DNA from: Doris montereyensis
Lineage: Eukaryota > Mollusca > Gastropoda > Nudibranchia > Dorididae
Length of the DNA: 64,000 nucleotides
Direction: 5' to 3'
Assembly: GCA_037039925.1 (NCBI GenBank)
Contig: JAXRKP010000021.1
Location: 190,946-254,945 of the forward strand
In this document: piece after piece, positions 24,455 to 34,975 of the stretch
How positions within the stretch are numbered: position 1 is the first letter of the stretch
Layout of the letters: every line of letters begins with the position of its first letter
Made by a program: the position numbers and the translations under genes
Notes under the pieces: model-generated
Told to the model about the DNA's origin: nothing
The model's database searches: none
What the model saw: only the letters and a program-made list of their open reading frames with translations

Positions 24455-24600
24455 TTGTTTACTTCACTGTAAGTTACCCCATCCCCTTATGCGATGATCT
24501 CAAGGTGAATTAAGAGGAAACAGCCAGATAAAAGACTTCGTAAAAGAATGAAAGGAAAGAAATAGGATCTACCACTACCGCTACCAGCCCTGTCCCACAG
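24455..24600 (+). repeat. ~130-bp dispersed family (TACCCC..GATCTCA..GAGGAAACAG), copy 1
   Basis: Carries the family words ACCCCATCCC, GATGATCTCAAGGTGAATTA, AGAGGAAACAG, AAAGGAAAGAAATAGGATCT and ACC. Six further copies, all in this orientation, lie at 25350, 26305, 47680, 57325, 61500 and 61930. Confidence 0.7.
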
Positions 24601-24747
24601 CCCACACACTGTCATTGCCAAGCATCATAAAACATAAAGCCTGAAGTAAGTTGAATTTTTTTACAATAGAAATTGCAAAAGCGAAAAGAAAAGATAAAGC
24701 GAACATCACAAACCGTGGCAATTTACATACAGGCTATGAACTAAGCG

Positions 24748-25020
24748 ACGCCGGTAGCCGAGCAGTTAGGCTGCTGGACTGGGATCATGAGGTCTGGAGG
24801 TCAAATTCAAGCAAAGCCAGGTCCGATGTTGTGTTCCTTTGGAAAGACACTTAAGACGCATTTTCCCCATTCTACCCAGGTCGAAATGGGTACAAGCACT
24901 AGCCTGGGAGCACAAACCTGTCCAGGAGGTGATTATTGTCACCTGTTCCGCTTCACGCTATAGAAACTGGGATAAACTCCCGCTCTATGGGCCTTAAGGG
25001 CCTTGAAGGAACTTTTGAAG
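24748..25020 (+). mobile_element. SINE-1, near complete, tRNA-derived head
   Basis: The head has TAGCCGAGCAGTTAGG (box A-like, from 24755) and GGAGGTCAAATTC (box B-like, 24796-24808). The body has GGTCCGATGTTGTGTTCCTT, GGGTACAAGCACTAGCCTGG, CAGGAGGTGATTATTGTCAC and the end TATGGGCCTTAAGGGCCTTG. This is the cleanest plus-strand copy of a family with at least eight members in the window. Confidence 0.85.
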
Positions 25021-25129
25021 GAACTATGAACTAAAATTCAAAGTTGTCATTATTGTCAAGGAAATCAACAGACTAACAAATAAGGTTCCTCCAAAGCTAT
25101 AACAGCCCATAGACTCATCACTGCTAGAA

Positions 25130-25340
25130 GGCCCGAGTTTTATTCCCAGTCCAGGCATGTCTGTGGTCCTCCTGTAGACACAGCAGCCAAATGGATATAT
25201 ATCAACTAGGTCTATTCAAACTCAGTGACAGTAAAGGAGGTGTAGAAAACAATGGCAAAGAATCATCTCATGCCGTATGCCTGGCTGGAAAAAATCAGGC
25301 TCTACTCCTGATTAGCCTTCCCTCAACTCTGAGCATGGTT
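25130..25340 (+). repeat. Dispersed repeat shared with 53520-53670
   Basis: Words such as ACAATGGCAA, CTCATGCCGTATGCCT, and CTCAACTCTGAG-ATGG occur in the same order as at 53560-53665. Family unknown; in the second place it directly precedes LINE coding sequence. Confidence 0.5.
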
Positions 25341-25349
25341 TTTTTTTGT

Positions 25350-25480
25350 TTGTTTCATTGAAATCTACCCCATCCACCATTGCGGTGATCTCAGGATGAA
25401 TTAAGAGGAAACAGCAAGATGAAAGATAAGTGAAAAAAGGAAAGGAAAGAAGCAGGACCTACTAGCAACATCCACCAGAG
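25350..25480 (+). repeat. ~130-bp dispersed family, copy 2
   Basis: ATTGAAATCTACCCCATCCA, GCGGTGATCTCAGGATGAAT, TAAGAGGAAACAGCAAGATG and AGCAGGACCTACTAGC. This is one of the best preserved copies. Confidence 0.75.
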
Positions 25481-25720
25481 CAAGGACTTTATTTCACTTT
25501 TTAGAGCCTAAGCTTATATTCTAATGTCTATGGCGAGATGCAGAAAACTTTGTACAAATTTGGCCCTCTGTTGAAAACGGTTTTTAAACCAAAGTGGCCC
25601 TCCAGGCAAAACTTTGCCCACCCCTGTCCTAGGCTCTCACAGTGGGGCCTCACAAAAGAATTCAATCAAGCAGTGGGAGTGAGACACAATCGCCTCCTGG
25701 ACAGGATGCTAGTCTGGAAT

Positions 25721-26140
25721 AGACAGTCGAGAATACAGTAGAGTACAGGCAGCCAACATGAAATATCTAAGAAGAGTAGTAGGGAAAACTAAAAGAGACA
25801 AAATCAGAAACACAACAATAAGAGATCAAACCAAAGCAGATTGCATAAAAACTAAGATAGAAACAAATTAATTGAGATGGTTTGGGCATGTAAACAGAAT
25901 GAATGACAAAAGAATAGCTAAATAAGTATACAGTGCTAAATCCCAAGGTAAAATACCAAAAGGCAGACCTAGGAGAAAGTGGGAAGAAGATATAAAAGAG
26001 GCATTGAAGAATAGAAATTTAACATTTTTGGAAGGAAACAGAAAATGCCAGGACAAGGCATCCGGAGAAAGATCATCTCGGGCATCTGAACCCATACACC
26101 GAAAGGTAGAATGGGGACTGATAAAGAAAGAAAGAAAGAA
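25721..26140 (+). mobile_element. LINE-A-type 3' fragment
   Basis: From GAATACAGTAGAGTACAGGC to a GATAAAGAAAGAAAGAAAGA end it matches the last 400 bp of the LINE copies at 55840-56250 and, reversed, 31043-31430. A SINE-1 fragment (TCCTGGACAGGATGCTAGTC) touches its 5' end. The frame is broken by stops. Confidence 0.8.
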
Positions 26141-26304
26141 GAATACACCTTTAATTTGGTCTTTATTTCTGTTTAAGTGAAAAAAAGAAAATTGTGACGA
26201 GAAGAAAAAGCCTTTCGAAACACTTATAATAAGTTATACTTATACACCTAATGAAGGATGTCTTGTGTAGGGCTGTTGGAGGGGAATGGGCATTTTAGAG
26301 GTTT

Positions 26305-26450
26305 GTTTTAATTGAAATTTACCCCTTCCACCATATTCACTAAAAAGATCACAGGGTGAATAAAGAAAAACAGTGATATGAAAGATGCATGAAAGAGAGA
26401 AAAGGGAAGAAGAAGGACCTACCATAACCACCGCTAACCATCCACCATTT
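26305..26450 (+). repeat. ~130-bp dispersed family, copy 3
   Basis: ATTGAAATTTACCCCTTCCA, GATCACAGGGTGAATAAAG, AAAACAGTGATATGAAAGA and AAGAAGGACCTACCATAACC. Confidence 0.65.
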
Positions 26451-28420
26451 TAGAAGAGTCGTAGTGTCAAAGGAGACAGGGAAACTTACTACTAAAAGTG
26501 CCTGCATAAAGAGAGATGGTGTTACACACAGGGGAATTGAGGAGGGAGGGATAAAGGGAGGGAGGGAGGGTATCAGATGAGGACATAAAAATATGTCAGA
26601 CTTAAAAGACATATAACATAGCATCAAACATATTCCACCCATTCAAATCAGCAGCAGTAGCGGCACAAAGCACTTAAGGAAGGAAGCAAGCATAAGTTTT
26701 GTACAACATGTATAGAGTTGAAAGAGAAAGAGATTGTCATGACATTATGACAAGGAAAAAACAAATGATATTATCATGAACATTTGTCTATGTCATGTTG
26801 AAAACGTAAATGCATACAACGTATTATGGTTATAGCCATTACAACCGGATGTAAGAATCAAAGGATTATGTAGTAGTAATCCACTGGGTAGATGAACCCT
26901 AAGAAAAAAAAATCAAATAAAAATCACAGAGCAAATCTAATCAAAAATAATCGACTACAGAACAGAGTCAGGTGGAATGGGCGTCAAATGACCATATATA
27001 TATACGTATATAATGAAAATAATACTGATAATTTTCAATACTGCACAGTTCATTTCACAAACAACTATTTCATTGCTCTTGACTGAAGTGGAAGACATTT
27101 CTCTTTGAGACAACAGATGCAAGAGTTTTTTGTATTAATTAACTTCATATTGTGTATAAAAATCTACTTTTTAACCTATGTATACTTGTATCGTTAACAT
27201 AAATATTAAATTAAATATAACTTGATGTAAGAAGGAAAATATGGTGTTTTAATTAAGTTCATTTGATAAGAGCTCCGATAGGGACTCTGACTCTGAACAA
27301 GGGAAAAAAATTGAAAAGGAGAATTTCCAGCGATGACAGTGACAGGCTGTACTAATAAACTTGAATGGGTCATAAGACACTGACAAACAACAGCAAAACT
27401 GACAAACAACAGCAAAACTGACGACCACCAGCAAATCTTCCTCAGCGGTAGGGCTAACTTCCACTAAGCGGGCATTGGCATTGAAAGGGGTGGGGGTCCT
27501 CTAAACCCAATGTGCCTATGGGATCCCAACTGAGCCACAGGTATCCGTAACTGGCCTCCCCACCTGGGGCTAAGCAGGTGTCGATGGTTTCCGTTCAACA
27601 AGGGTTCTGTGGAGCTCAAATGATCCAAGTCCCATTATAGAAAGAGAGTGAGGGAGGTCATCAGAACAACTAAAAGGAATTGGAAAACCTAGAACTAGAA
27701 CTGTGAATACAAACAATGCAGAAGAGAGAGCATGTTGAGGATTTCATTTACTCACAACAACAACCTCTGCATAGGCACCCATCGCCTCGTCATGAAAAGA
27801 GGACGATTACCAACCAAACTAACTAATTATATTCTTGGGAAAGAAAGCAAAAGACAAATGTGATTTATCCCTGCCTGCTAAACAAGGCAGGGTCTGACCA
27901 CCAAAATGTAGGTTGAGCTGGTAAAGCAATGAAAACATATTACATATACTAACATCAGGTGGCTGACACTTAGCAGTTCTAAGGTTCACATTAAACAGTT
28001 GGGTCATTGCTAAAAGGAAATGATTTATTATGAATAAATTATATGAATTAAAAATAAGCAAAAACAAATCTAATAGACCACGAATAACCAAAACAGGAAC
28101 AAATAGTAGTCTGTTGTTCTGGTATAGGGTGAAAAAACAATATTTTTCAAATAGATTGTTTTAATTATATTTTTTATTCAGTGTTATGTTTATACAATAT
28201 ATATGTTTATACAATATATATGTGATATCACAGTCATTGTAATTTATGTAATTCCGATTGGGGGTGGGGGGGGGGTGGGGTGTGTGTGTGTGGGTGTGTA
28301 CATGTTGAGATTATGATTGTGTGTGGGTTGTGTGCAGTATGATTTTATCATCAAATGTTTGTACGACACCAATCCCTATCCCTATTGTATACTCTATTTA
28401 CAAATGGCAATACAGCATTA

Positions 28421-28452
<32 letters not shown>

Positions 28453-28630
28453 GTCATTGGTTAACCAATAACAATTACATAATATGTAAGTGATATGAGC
28501 TCAGGATTATCATTAGTATCTTAAACCATGTATAATTTAAATTCGTTTTCCATTCAGAGTTAGATCCTACGATATATCACTTTTTCATACAGGCATGTAA
28601 CTATTGTAACTGATAACCACTAAAAATAAA
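26450..28630. other. No gene recognised
   Basis: AT-rich with a GGGA-rich patch near 26535-26575, a GT-rich patch at 28260-28335 and a short (TTA)n at 28420-28452. Small ORFs are unsupported. Confidence 0.4.
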
Positions 28631-28633
28631 AAA

Positions 28634-28869
28634 ATGTTCTTATGAGTTGAATTGTATTGTTATAGTGTTAAATTAAAAGTTGTCACTTGTTTTTGTTTAC
28701 TATTATTGATTTTAAAATTATGAGAAATATCAAAACTGAAAAGTTGATAAATTATAAAAATACATGTACTGTCATTTCATCTGTAACCGGTATGGATGTA
28801 ATAGTAATAAAAACAAGTGACAACTTTTAATTTAACACTATAACAATACAATTCAACTCAGAAGAACAT
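28634..28869. repeat. Inverted repeat with ~72-bp arms, possible MITE
   Basis: The left arm (28634-28706) starts ATGTTCTTATGAGTTGAATT and ends in GTTTACTATTA. The right arm (28799-28869) is its reverse complement, ending AATTCAACTCAGAAGAACAT, with only a few mismatches. The spacer is about 92 bp. Clear target-site duplications were not seen. Confidence 0.8.
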
Positions 28870-29211
28870 GATGATGCTTTTTCAATACTTTCATGTTGTG
28901 AATAGGAGTTTGCATGAATGAAAATTCCTTATACTGCATGCACAAGTTAAAATGAGAGGGGTGTAAAACATACTTTCAGTGCGTAAAATAATAGTAAAAG
29001 TAGGAGGACTCAAGCAGTTATTTTCACGCATTGCATCCAGCTCCTCTCAAGAAAAGACAGAGATTAAGAAAAAAAAACTCAAAGAAAATCTCCTTATGGC
29101 CAAAGGGAAACAAATAATATTGCATTTGAAAATATGACTGTTTTCCCACAACAAAAACAAAAATCCTTAAAAATATCCAAACACAGTTCTTTTTACTGAA
29201 GTGGAGATTTG

Positions 29212-30113
29212 TTAAAATTCTTCATGTTCAAAAAAATCAGGATGACCTTTAACGTAATGAAATTTGAAGAAACGCAATCCTCTATCTAATTGGCAAATCC
29301 TTTGAAAATCTTCGTTTGAAAGAGACCAGTCAAAACAACCTAAGTTTTCCTTAATTCTGTCCTTGTTGCCACTTTTTGGGAGAACGCCCATACCACATTT
29401 CAACAAGAAATTTAGGAGGACTTGAGCAGGTGTTCTTTTACACGCAATGGCAATTTCAGTGATCAAAGGATCTTCTAACACACTCTCGCTTTCCATTGAC
29501 ATGCCTACTGGGTCGTTGTGGTGATCCGAGGGGAGCGTAGGCAGAAACTATGATACCTTTAGCATCACAAAATTGTTTTAACTTCTTCTGTTGGTAGTAG
29601 ATGTGAGCCTCTAGTTGAACGTTAGAGGGAGGGACCTTCAATGCTAAGAACTCTCTCGATTTGTTTCACAGTGAGGTTTGAAAGTCCTATAGCAGATGTA
29701 GCACCCTTTTGAATACAGCGACTCCAAAGCCTTCCATGTATCGCAGAAGTCAACATAAGGGGCCAATATGAATTCTGCCTGCGGGGTGTTTTTCTTGCTA
29801 TCATCCTTGTACACAACCTCCCACGGATGATGAATTAGAAGCATATCAAGGCGTGTGAGTTTCAAATCCTCTAGGGACTCTTGAACTCTGTGAAGTATAT
29901 CTTTCTCTGCAGGGTACAGGTTCTGGATCTTGGATGTGATGAAAATGTCTTTTCTTTGAAGCTTGCCGGCTCTGATTCTTTCTTTGACTACCTCACCAAT
30001 TTCACTGGCATTGTCATAACTAATGGCTGTGTCAATGTGCCGATATCCAAGGAAGAGTGCATAATCAAGGGCTTCTTTCAAAGATTCTCCTTTCAACAGA
30101 TAAGTTCCAAGGC
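29212..30113 (-). CDS. Aldo-keto reductase exon 2 (catalytic barrel)
   Basis: The acceptor is TTTTATTTAG at 30114. The exon spans nearly all of the TIM barrel and ends FFEHEEF-stop. Four overlapping ORFs in different frames cover consecutive parts of the same protein, which shows three small indels rather than separate genes. Confidence 0.9.
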
Positions 30114-33100
30114 CTAAATAAAATAAAATTGGGGGAAAAAAATCTTATTTTAAAAAAATATGTATCTAGAAGAAAGCAAGATAATACGAATACTTTGAAA
30201 TGTTATACAACCTTGAGAAGCTCTTAACTGTTTATTGTCAACCCTGTTTCAACTGCCCTAGCTCCATTATTCTCAAGTTACATGGCACCTTCTGATATCG
30301 GTGTGTGGATTGTCACTTAGTTTCTCAGCCAACTAAGAAAATATTCAGGACACTCTGTCAAAAGCAATTTTTTTTATAGAATGGTGCAATACGTTAGATA
30401 AAATTACTGGCTTGTCATGTTTCGTTTCTAAATTTAAAATAAATAAATTCAAAGAAAAATCAATACTGAGCTTACTTATGGTATCAATGTGAAGGGAACG
30501 AACTGCTCCATCCATTAATTCAATTTATTAGAATTGTGCACTTTTGGGCAAAAAAATCAGCCCTGACCCTTCATGAGCCGTTAATCACAAAAAAAATTGA
30601 TTGTAGCCTTCAGGGATGGTGATCAAAGAATTTGTTATTTTTCTTCTTCTCATTACTAGATCTCTAGAATGTCTTTTGTAAACATTAACGTATCCGAGCC
30701 TTTAGGTGACTTTGTATGTTTGTTTCGTCACATTATCTATACAATTACAACTTTGAAAAACATGTTACTTTATTTAGGCACGACATGTCCATGGCACAGC
30801 TGGCATGCAAGGGAAGCAACAAAAATACTTCACATGGAGGGGGTGGGGGTGGCACTTGGTTGGTAATAAATTGATGAAAAAGTTTGTATATAGATCTAGA
30901 TTCTATGTGTGGTTCAATTTACTTACTAAAAAACCCAATAAAAAGAGAACGACACATAGTTGAAATTGTTATCAAAGGATCGAAAATCCTACAAACAGTA
31001 GTCTAAGTTTTTTGTGTTCTTTCCTTTGATATTCCCATTATTCTTCTTTATCAGTTCCGATGTCCAAGATGATCTTTCTCCAGGATGCCCTGTCCTGACA
31101 TTTTCTGTTTTCTTCCAAAAAGTTAAATTTCTATGCTTTAATGCCTCTTTATATCTTCTTCCCACATTCTCCGAGGGGCTGCCTTTTGGTCTTTTACTTT
31201 GGGCTTTACCACTGTATACTGATTTAGCTATTCTATTGTCATTCATTCTGTTTACATGCCCAAACCATCTCAATTGATTTATTTCTATATTAGTTTTTAT
31301 GCAATCTGTTTTGGTTTGATCTCTTATTGTTGTGTTTCTGATTTTGTGTCTTTTAGTTTTTCCAACTACTCTTCTTAGATATTTCATTTCAGCCGTTTGT
31401 ACTCTACTGTATTCTCTACTGTCTAAGCTAAGGTCTACGTTTCTGCTGCCATAGAGGATATTAGGACAATAAACTGTGTTGTATACTGTCATTTTGGTTT
31501 TTGTTGACAATTCTTGTTTACCTACAAATGCCTTTCCTAGATGGTTATTATATATTGCACTTGCCTTTTGGATTTTCTGGCTGATTTCTTCTCTTAGTTT
31601 TCCCTCTGAGTTAATCATTACTCCTAGGTAATTGTAGCTTTGAACTTGTTCTAAATTCTCCCTAGCCAATTTAAGATTTTGTGTTTTAGCTTCCCTAGTA
31701 ATTAGCATTGTTTTGGTTTTCTTAGCATTTACTCTCATTCCTCTTTATTTAGTTCATTGTTCATTATGTTGATATTCGACTGAAGGTCACTTTCTGATTT
31801 TCCAAACAGATCCAAATCATCGGCAAATGAAAGCATTGACACATTTACTGGTTTGAGCTTCCATATACCAACATTCGTTTTCTCCCTTTTTGATGATGCC
31901 TTTGCGACTGAATCCATAAATGTGATAGACAAAAGAGGACTGAGGATACAACCCTGTCTTACACCTATATCTACATCAAATTCTTCAGATATGTTTCCAG
32001 CTACTCTCACTGCACATATTGGTTTATTGTAAAAACTTTTAATGGCTTTTTAAAATTTTTGCTCCACATTGTTTTATTTTAAGGAATGCCATAGTTCGAC
32101 CCTCCTCACAGTGTCAAATGCTTTTTCTAAGTCAATAAAACACAGGTGCAAGTCAATGTTTCTCTCAAAGAATTTTTCTATTATTTGTCTAATTGTAAAT
32201 ATGTGGTCTTGTACACTTCTTCCTGGTCTAAATCCACTCTGATGTTCTTCAATCTGATCCTCCACTCTTTTCTTTAGTCTCATTTCCAGTATCCTGGCAT
32301 ACACAAATCTGGTACTCTAAGTAGTGATATCCCTCTATAGGTTGAGCATTTCATAGTTGATTCTTTCTTATGTATTGGTACTACCGTTCCCTTTTTTCCA
32401 GTCGTCTGGCACCTGTTTGGACTTCCATGCTTGTTGACACATTGCATGCAGTGGTTTGTTTGCCTCTCTCCTTGATTTTTATAATCATTTCTGAATAAAC
32501 TTGATCTGCTCCTGGGGTTTTCCTAATTTCACTTTTCTAATAGCTATTTGGATTTCTTCCATTGATATATCTACATCTTCAACTGTCTCCTCTGGATTAC
32601 TTGTTACTCTTACCAATTAATCTTTATGCCTTGTTTCATATGTTCTGGAGAGATTATGTAATTATTGAAAATACTTTCTCCATGTTTCCATGATTTCGTT
32701 ATCTTCTTTTATTATTTCTCCTTTGGCATTTTTAATTTGTCGTATTGGGTATGCTTTGGTCTTTCTCATGCTCTTCATTGCCCCCAGAACAGCTTTTGAT
32801 TTCCTTGATAGCTTTCTTGAAGTCTTTGTCTAAACTATCCCCAATGTTATTGTTTTGCTTTCCTCACTTCCTCTTTGGCGATAGTTCATTTATTCATGTA
32901 ATCTATCCTATCCTCTGGTCTCTTTGCAAGTATTTCTTTCAGGCACCCTTCTTTTCTTTGATCTTAGTCTTGACATTCTCATTCCATGCTGTTCTTTTCC
33001 TATCTCCTTTAATTTGTTTCCTATCACAGACCTCTTCAGTACAATTGATGAGCGTTTCTTTATACATTTGCCACTTTTCTTCTATTGTGCTATCCTTCAG

Positions 33101-34287
33101 ATCCATCTTCCTTTCACTGATCAATCTTTTTATCCTGGATTGGTATATATCTGTTTTACTATTGATTTATTTAGTTCCTCTATGTTGAGTTTAGTAGTTT
33201 TCTTCTCGGTCCTTTTGGTCCATTAGCTATTAATAATCTAATTTTTCTTCCTTTTTAGTTTAATATTTACCTCTAATAGCCATGGGCTTATAAATTTCCA
33301 ACTTTCTAGTGGTTTTTCATGTCTTTTATGTATTAGGAGGCCTACTACTGCTCTAGCTTTGACATCTACTCCTGAGAAGATTAAAGCATGATTTGGTCCT
33401 ACATTTTCTATTCCTTGTCCTTTTTCTTTGTTTCTGTAATGACCAAAATGTCTCGTTTGAATTTGTCCATTTCTTCAAACTAATTTTATCTCTGTCTAGT
33501 TTGAATTTGTCCATTTCTTCAAACTAATTTTATCTCTTTCCCATTTATTGCCCTAATATTCCCTGTTCCAAAACTCACAGTCCGTGTTTAGTTTCCATGT
33601 TCGTCGTTGAAAGGTCAAGCCGGGTATATTGTATTTACTTCTCTGAATCAGTTTGGTTTTGAATAAGCAGGGGATTAGCCCACTGTACCCTAGGTAGGTG
33701 GTGGGGCTGTCACCTTGAGGCCCCCTACCAGGACTTGTTATTTTCTGTCAGGGTTAACTCCCTTAGCCTCTGGTCACCCAAGACCAGACTGCAAGGCAGC
33801 AAGTTGTTATTTTCTGTCAGGGTTAACTCCATTACACTTTGGTCAACCAAAACCGGCCTAGAAGGCAGCAGGTTGTTTTCTGTCAGGTTAACTCCCTTAG
33901 CCTTTGGTCAGGCTAGAGCCGCCTGCAAGGCAGCAGGAGACTCGTGAAGGGTGGGATCGTCTACTTCCTGTACAGGTGCTTACCTGTCCACTGCCCAGAT
34001 CTATTATTCATGGATCCATATCATCACGCGTGCAGTCTATTTAAAGTAACATATATGTATTATAAAAAGTGGTATGGATAATGTGAATAAAAGAAAAAGA
34101 AAAAAAGTTGACAAAAGACATAGAATCTACCTGTTTTATTGTTAGCCATCGATCAACCATCCCTAACCCTGGCCCCTTTACCCTGAAACCATTTAAATCT
34201 ACTTAAAATCTGATCCTGATCAAGTTAACTTACCAAGAGAGGGCATTTTCAGTCCCGTATTTAGGTAAATGAGCGTAAAGCTTGCAT
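29212..34287 (-). CDS. Aldo-keto reductase, two exons
   Basis: A soluble NADPH-dependent carbonyl reductase of the AKR superfamily. Exon 1 (34234-34287) gives MQALRSFT and, after one missing T, LNTGLKMPSLG; exon 2 (29212-30113) continues LGTYLLKGESLKEALDYA to the stop at 29212. The tetrad is visible: Asp in GYRHIDTA, Tyr in SYDNASEIG, Lys in DIFITSKI and His in DMLLIHHPW. Cofactor-site landmarks follow: a NVQLEAH motif and LPKSGNKDRIKEN near the C-terminus. Total length is about 319 residues, normal for the family. Exon 2 has three frame breaks near 29707, 29636 and 29530 with conserved sequence on both sides. The intron carries a LINE. TRAPPC1 is divergent, 589 bp from the ATG. Substrate cannot be told from sequence. 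Confidence 0.9.
30114..30990. other. Reductase intron, part without repeats
   Basis: AT-rich; a TCTAGA/AGATCT-rich patch lies at 30655-30670 and 30888-30900. No exon seen. Confidence 0.45.
31043..33575 (-). mobile_element. LINE-A: nearly full ORF2 of a non-LTR retrotransposon
   Basis: Reading the minus strand from about 33575: endonuclease start (ILVITETKKK, then SGVDVKARAVVGLL), a gap where the second half of the endonuclease should be, a Lys/Arg-rich linker, then the reverse transcriptase with GFRPGRSVQDHIFTIRQ, CFIDLEKAFDTV, GVRQGCILSPLL and an intact FADD box (LSFADDLDLFGKS). The C-terminal LRWFGHVNRMNDNRIAKSVY follows, with a 3' end in GATAAAGAAG. Many frameshifts and stops make it inactive. 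The clade (RTE-like or CR1/Jockey-like) needs a tree. It lies in the reductase intron on the same strand. Confidence 0.88.
33466..33541. repeat. Short tandem duplication inside LINE-A
   Basis: TTTGAATTTGTCCATTTCTT plus CAAACTAATTTTATCTCT occurs twice in a row, about 43 bp apart. This breaks the start of the endonuclease frame. Confidence 0.8.
33735..33935 (-). repeat. Three ~70-75-bp tandem units 5' of LINE-A
   Basis: Each unit has TTCTGTCAGGGTTAACTCC, a TTGGTCA word and GGCAGCAGG or GGCAGCAAG. In element orientation they lie just upstream of the ORF2 start, where LINE 5' UTR promoter monomers can occur. Confidence 0.65.
34234..34287 (-). CDS. Aldo-keto reductase exon 1
   Basis: The ATG is at 34287 and the donor GTAAGTT at 34233. 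As written, the frame from this ATG reaches a stop after MQALRSFT. The next frame gives LNTGLKMPSLG, the usual N-terminal strand of the family, so one T is probably missing near 34262. The exon ends with one base, which matches phase 2 at exon 2. Confidence 0.8.
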
Positions 34288-34876
34288 GTTTGTCAGCAAT
34301 TCAGATTTGAAATATTGAGATAGAGTAAGAATTCAGATTTAGAATCCAGGTTTTAACCTATGACGTATGTTGTTTTTTCCACATTGGATACTTTGATTTA
34401 AAGTGTGACAACGGAAAGTCCCAAGCTCTTTATTTTTGTTGAAGGGGGTCTCGGGGGCTGACATTGTGACCTTTGACCTAAATCTACAAAAACTATCGAA
34501 GTGAATGTGAAGTGAAGTTAACGAAATAAAATGGTGTAAGAGTCGTTATTTTATTTGTCCTTTCTTCTTTGCTGAAAAAGGCAAGAGAAAAAGTAGACAA
34601 AATACAAGTAAAAAAAAGCAGACTTTTGTTTTGTTTTGAGAAGGCGTATGTCACAGCTTTAGCCTACAAATCGAAATTCTATTCTTGGTGTTTCATTCTG
34701 CAAAGAATCATCGGCTATGATGATCACGATCTTATAAAAGTACAATCCAGATCCAGATAACGAATAACGACTAGATCTACGGCTACGGAAAACAAACGAC
34801 TTGCATTGCCGTATCCGCCTCTGGATCTAGAGATCTATCCAAAACTATAGAATACTGTAAATTAATTTTTAATGAA
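34288..34876. promoter_or_regulatory. Divergent promoter region between the reductase and TRAPPC1
   Basis: Only 589 bp separate the two start codons, which face away from each other. No TATA box is obvious. The region has TAGATCTA-type palindromes near 34772 and 34810-34825 and must contain both 5' UTRs and promoters. Confidence 0.55.
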
Positions 34877-34975
34877 ATGACGATATTTAATTTTTATTTG
34901 TTTGACCGGAACGGGACGTGCCTATATTATAACGAATGGAACAGAAAGAAACAGTTATCAATGGGCAAAGATGAG
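34877..34975 (+). CDS. TRAPPC1: TRAPPC1 exon 1
   Basis: ATG at 34877; 33 codons ([20 protein letters not shown] then [13 protein letters not shown]); donor GTAGG at 34976. Phase 0. An upstream in-frame ATG is not needed, since the family starts MTV-NLY here. Confidence 0.95.

Noticed and set aside
24748..24820. A functional tRNA gene
   Set aside because: The head has box A and B words, but it cannot fold into a full cloverleaf by eye and continues into a SINE body repeated at many loci.
29212..30113. Programmed frameshifting or stop readthrough in the reductase
   Set aside because: No slippery site or structure is evident, and the same kind of breaks occurs in three other genes.
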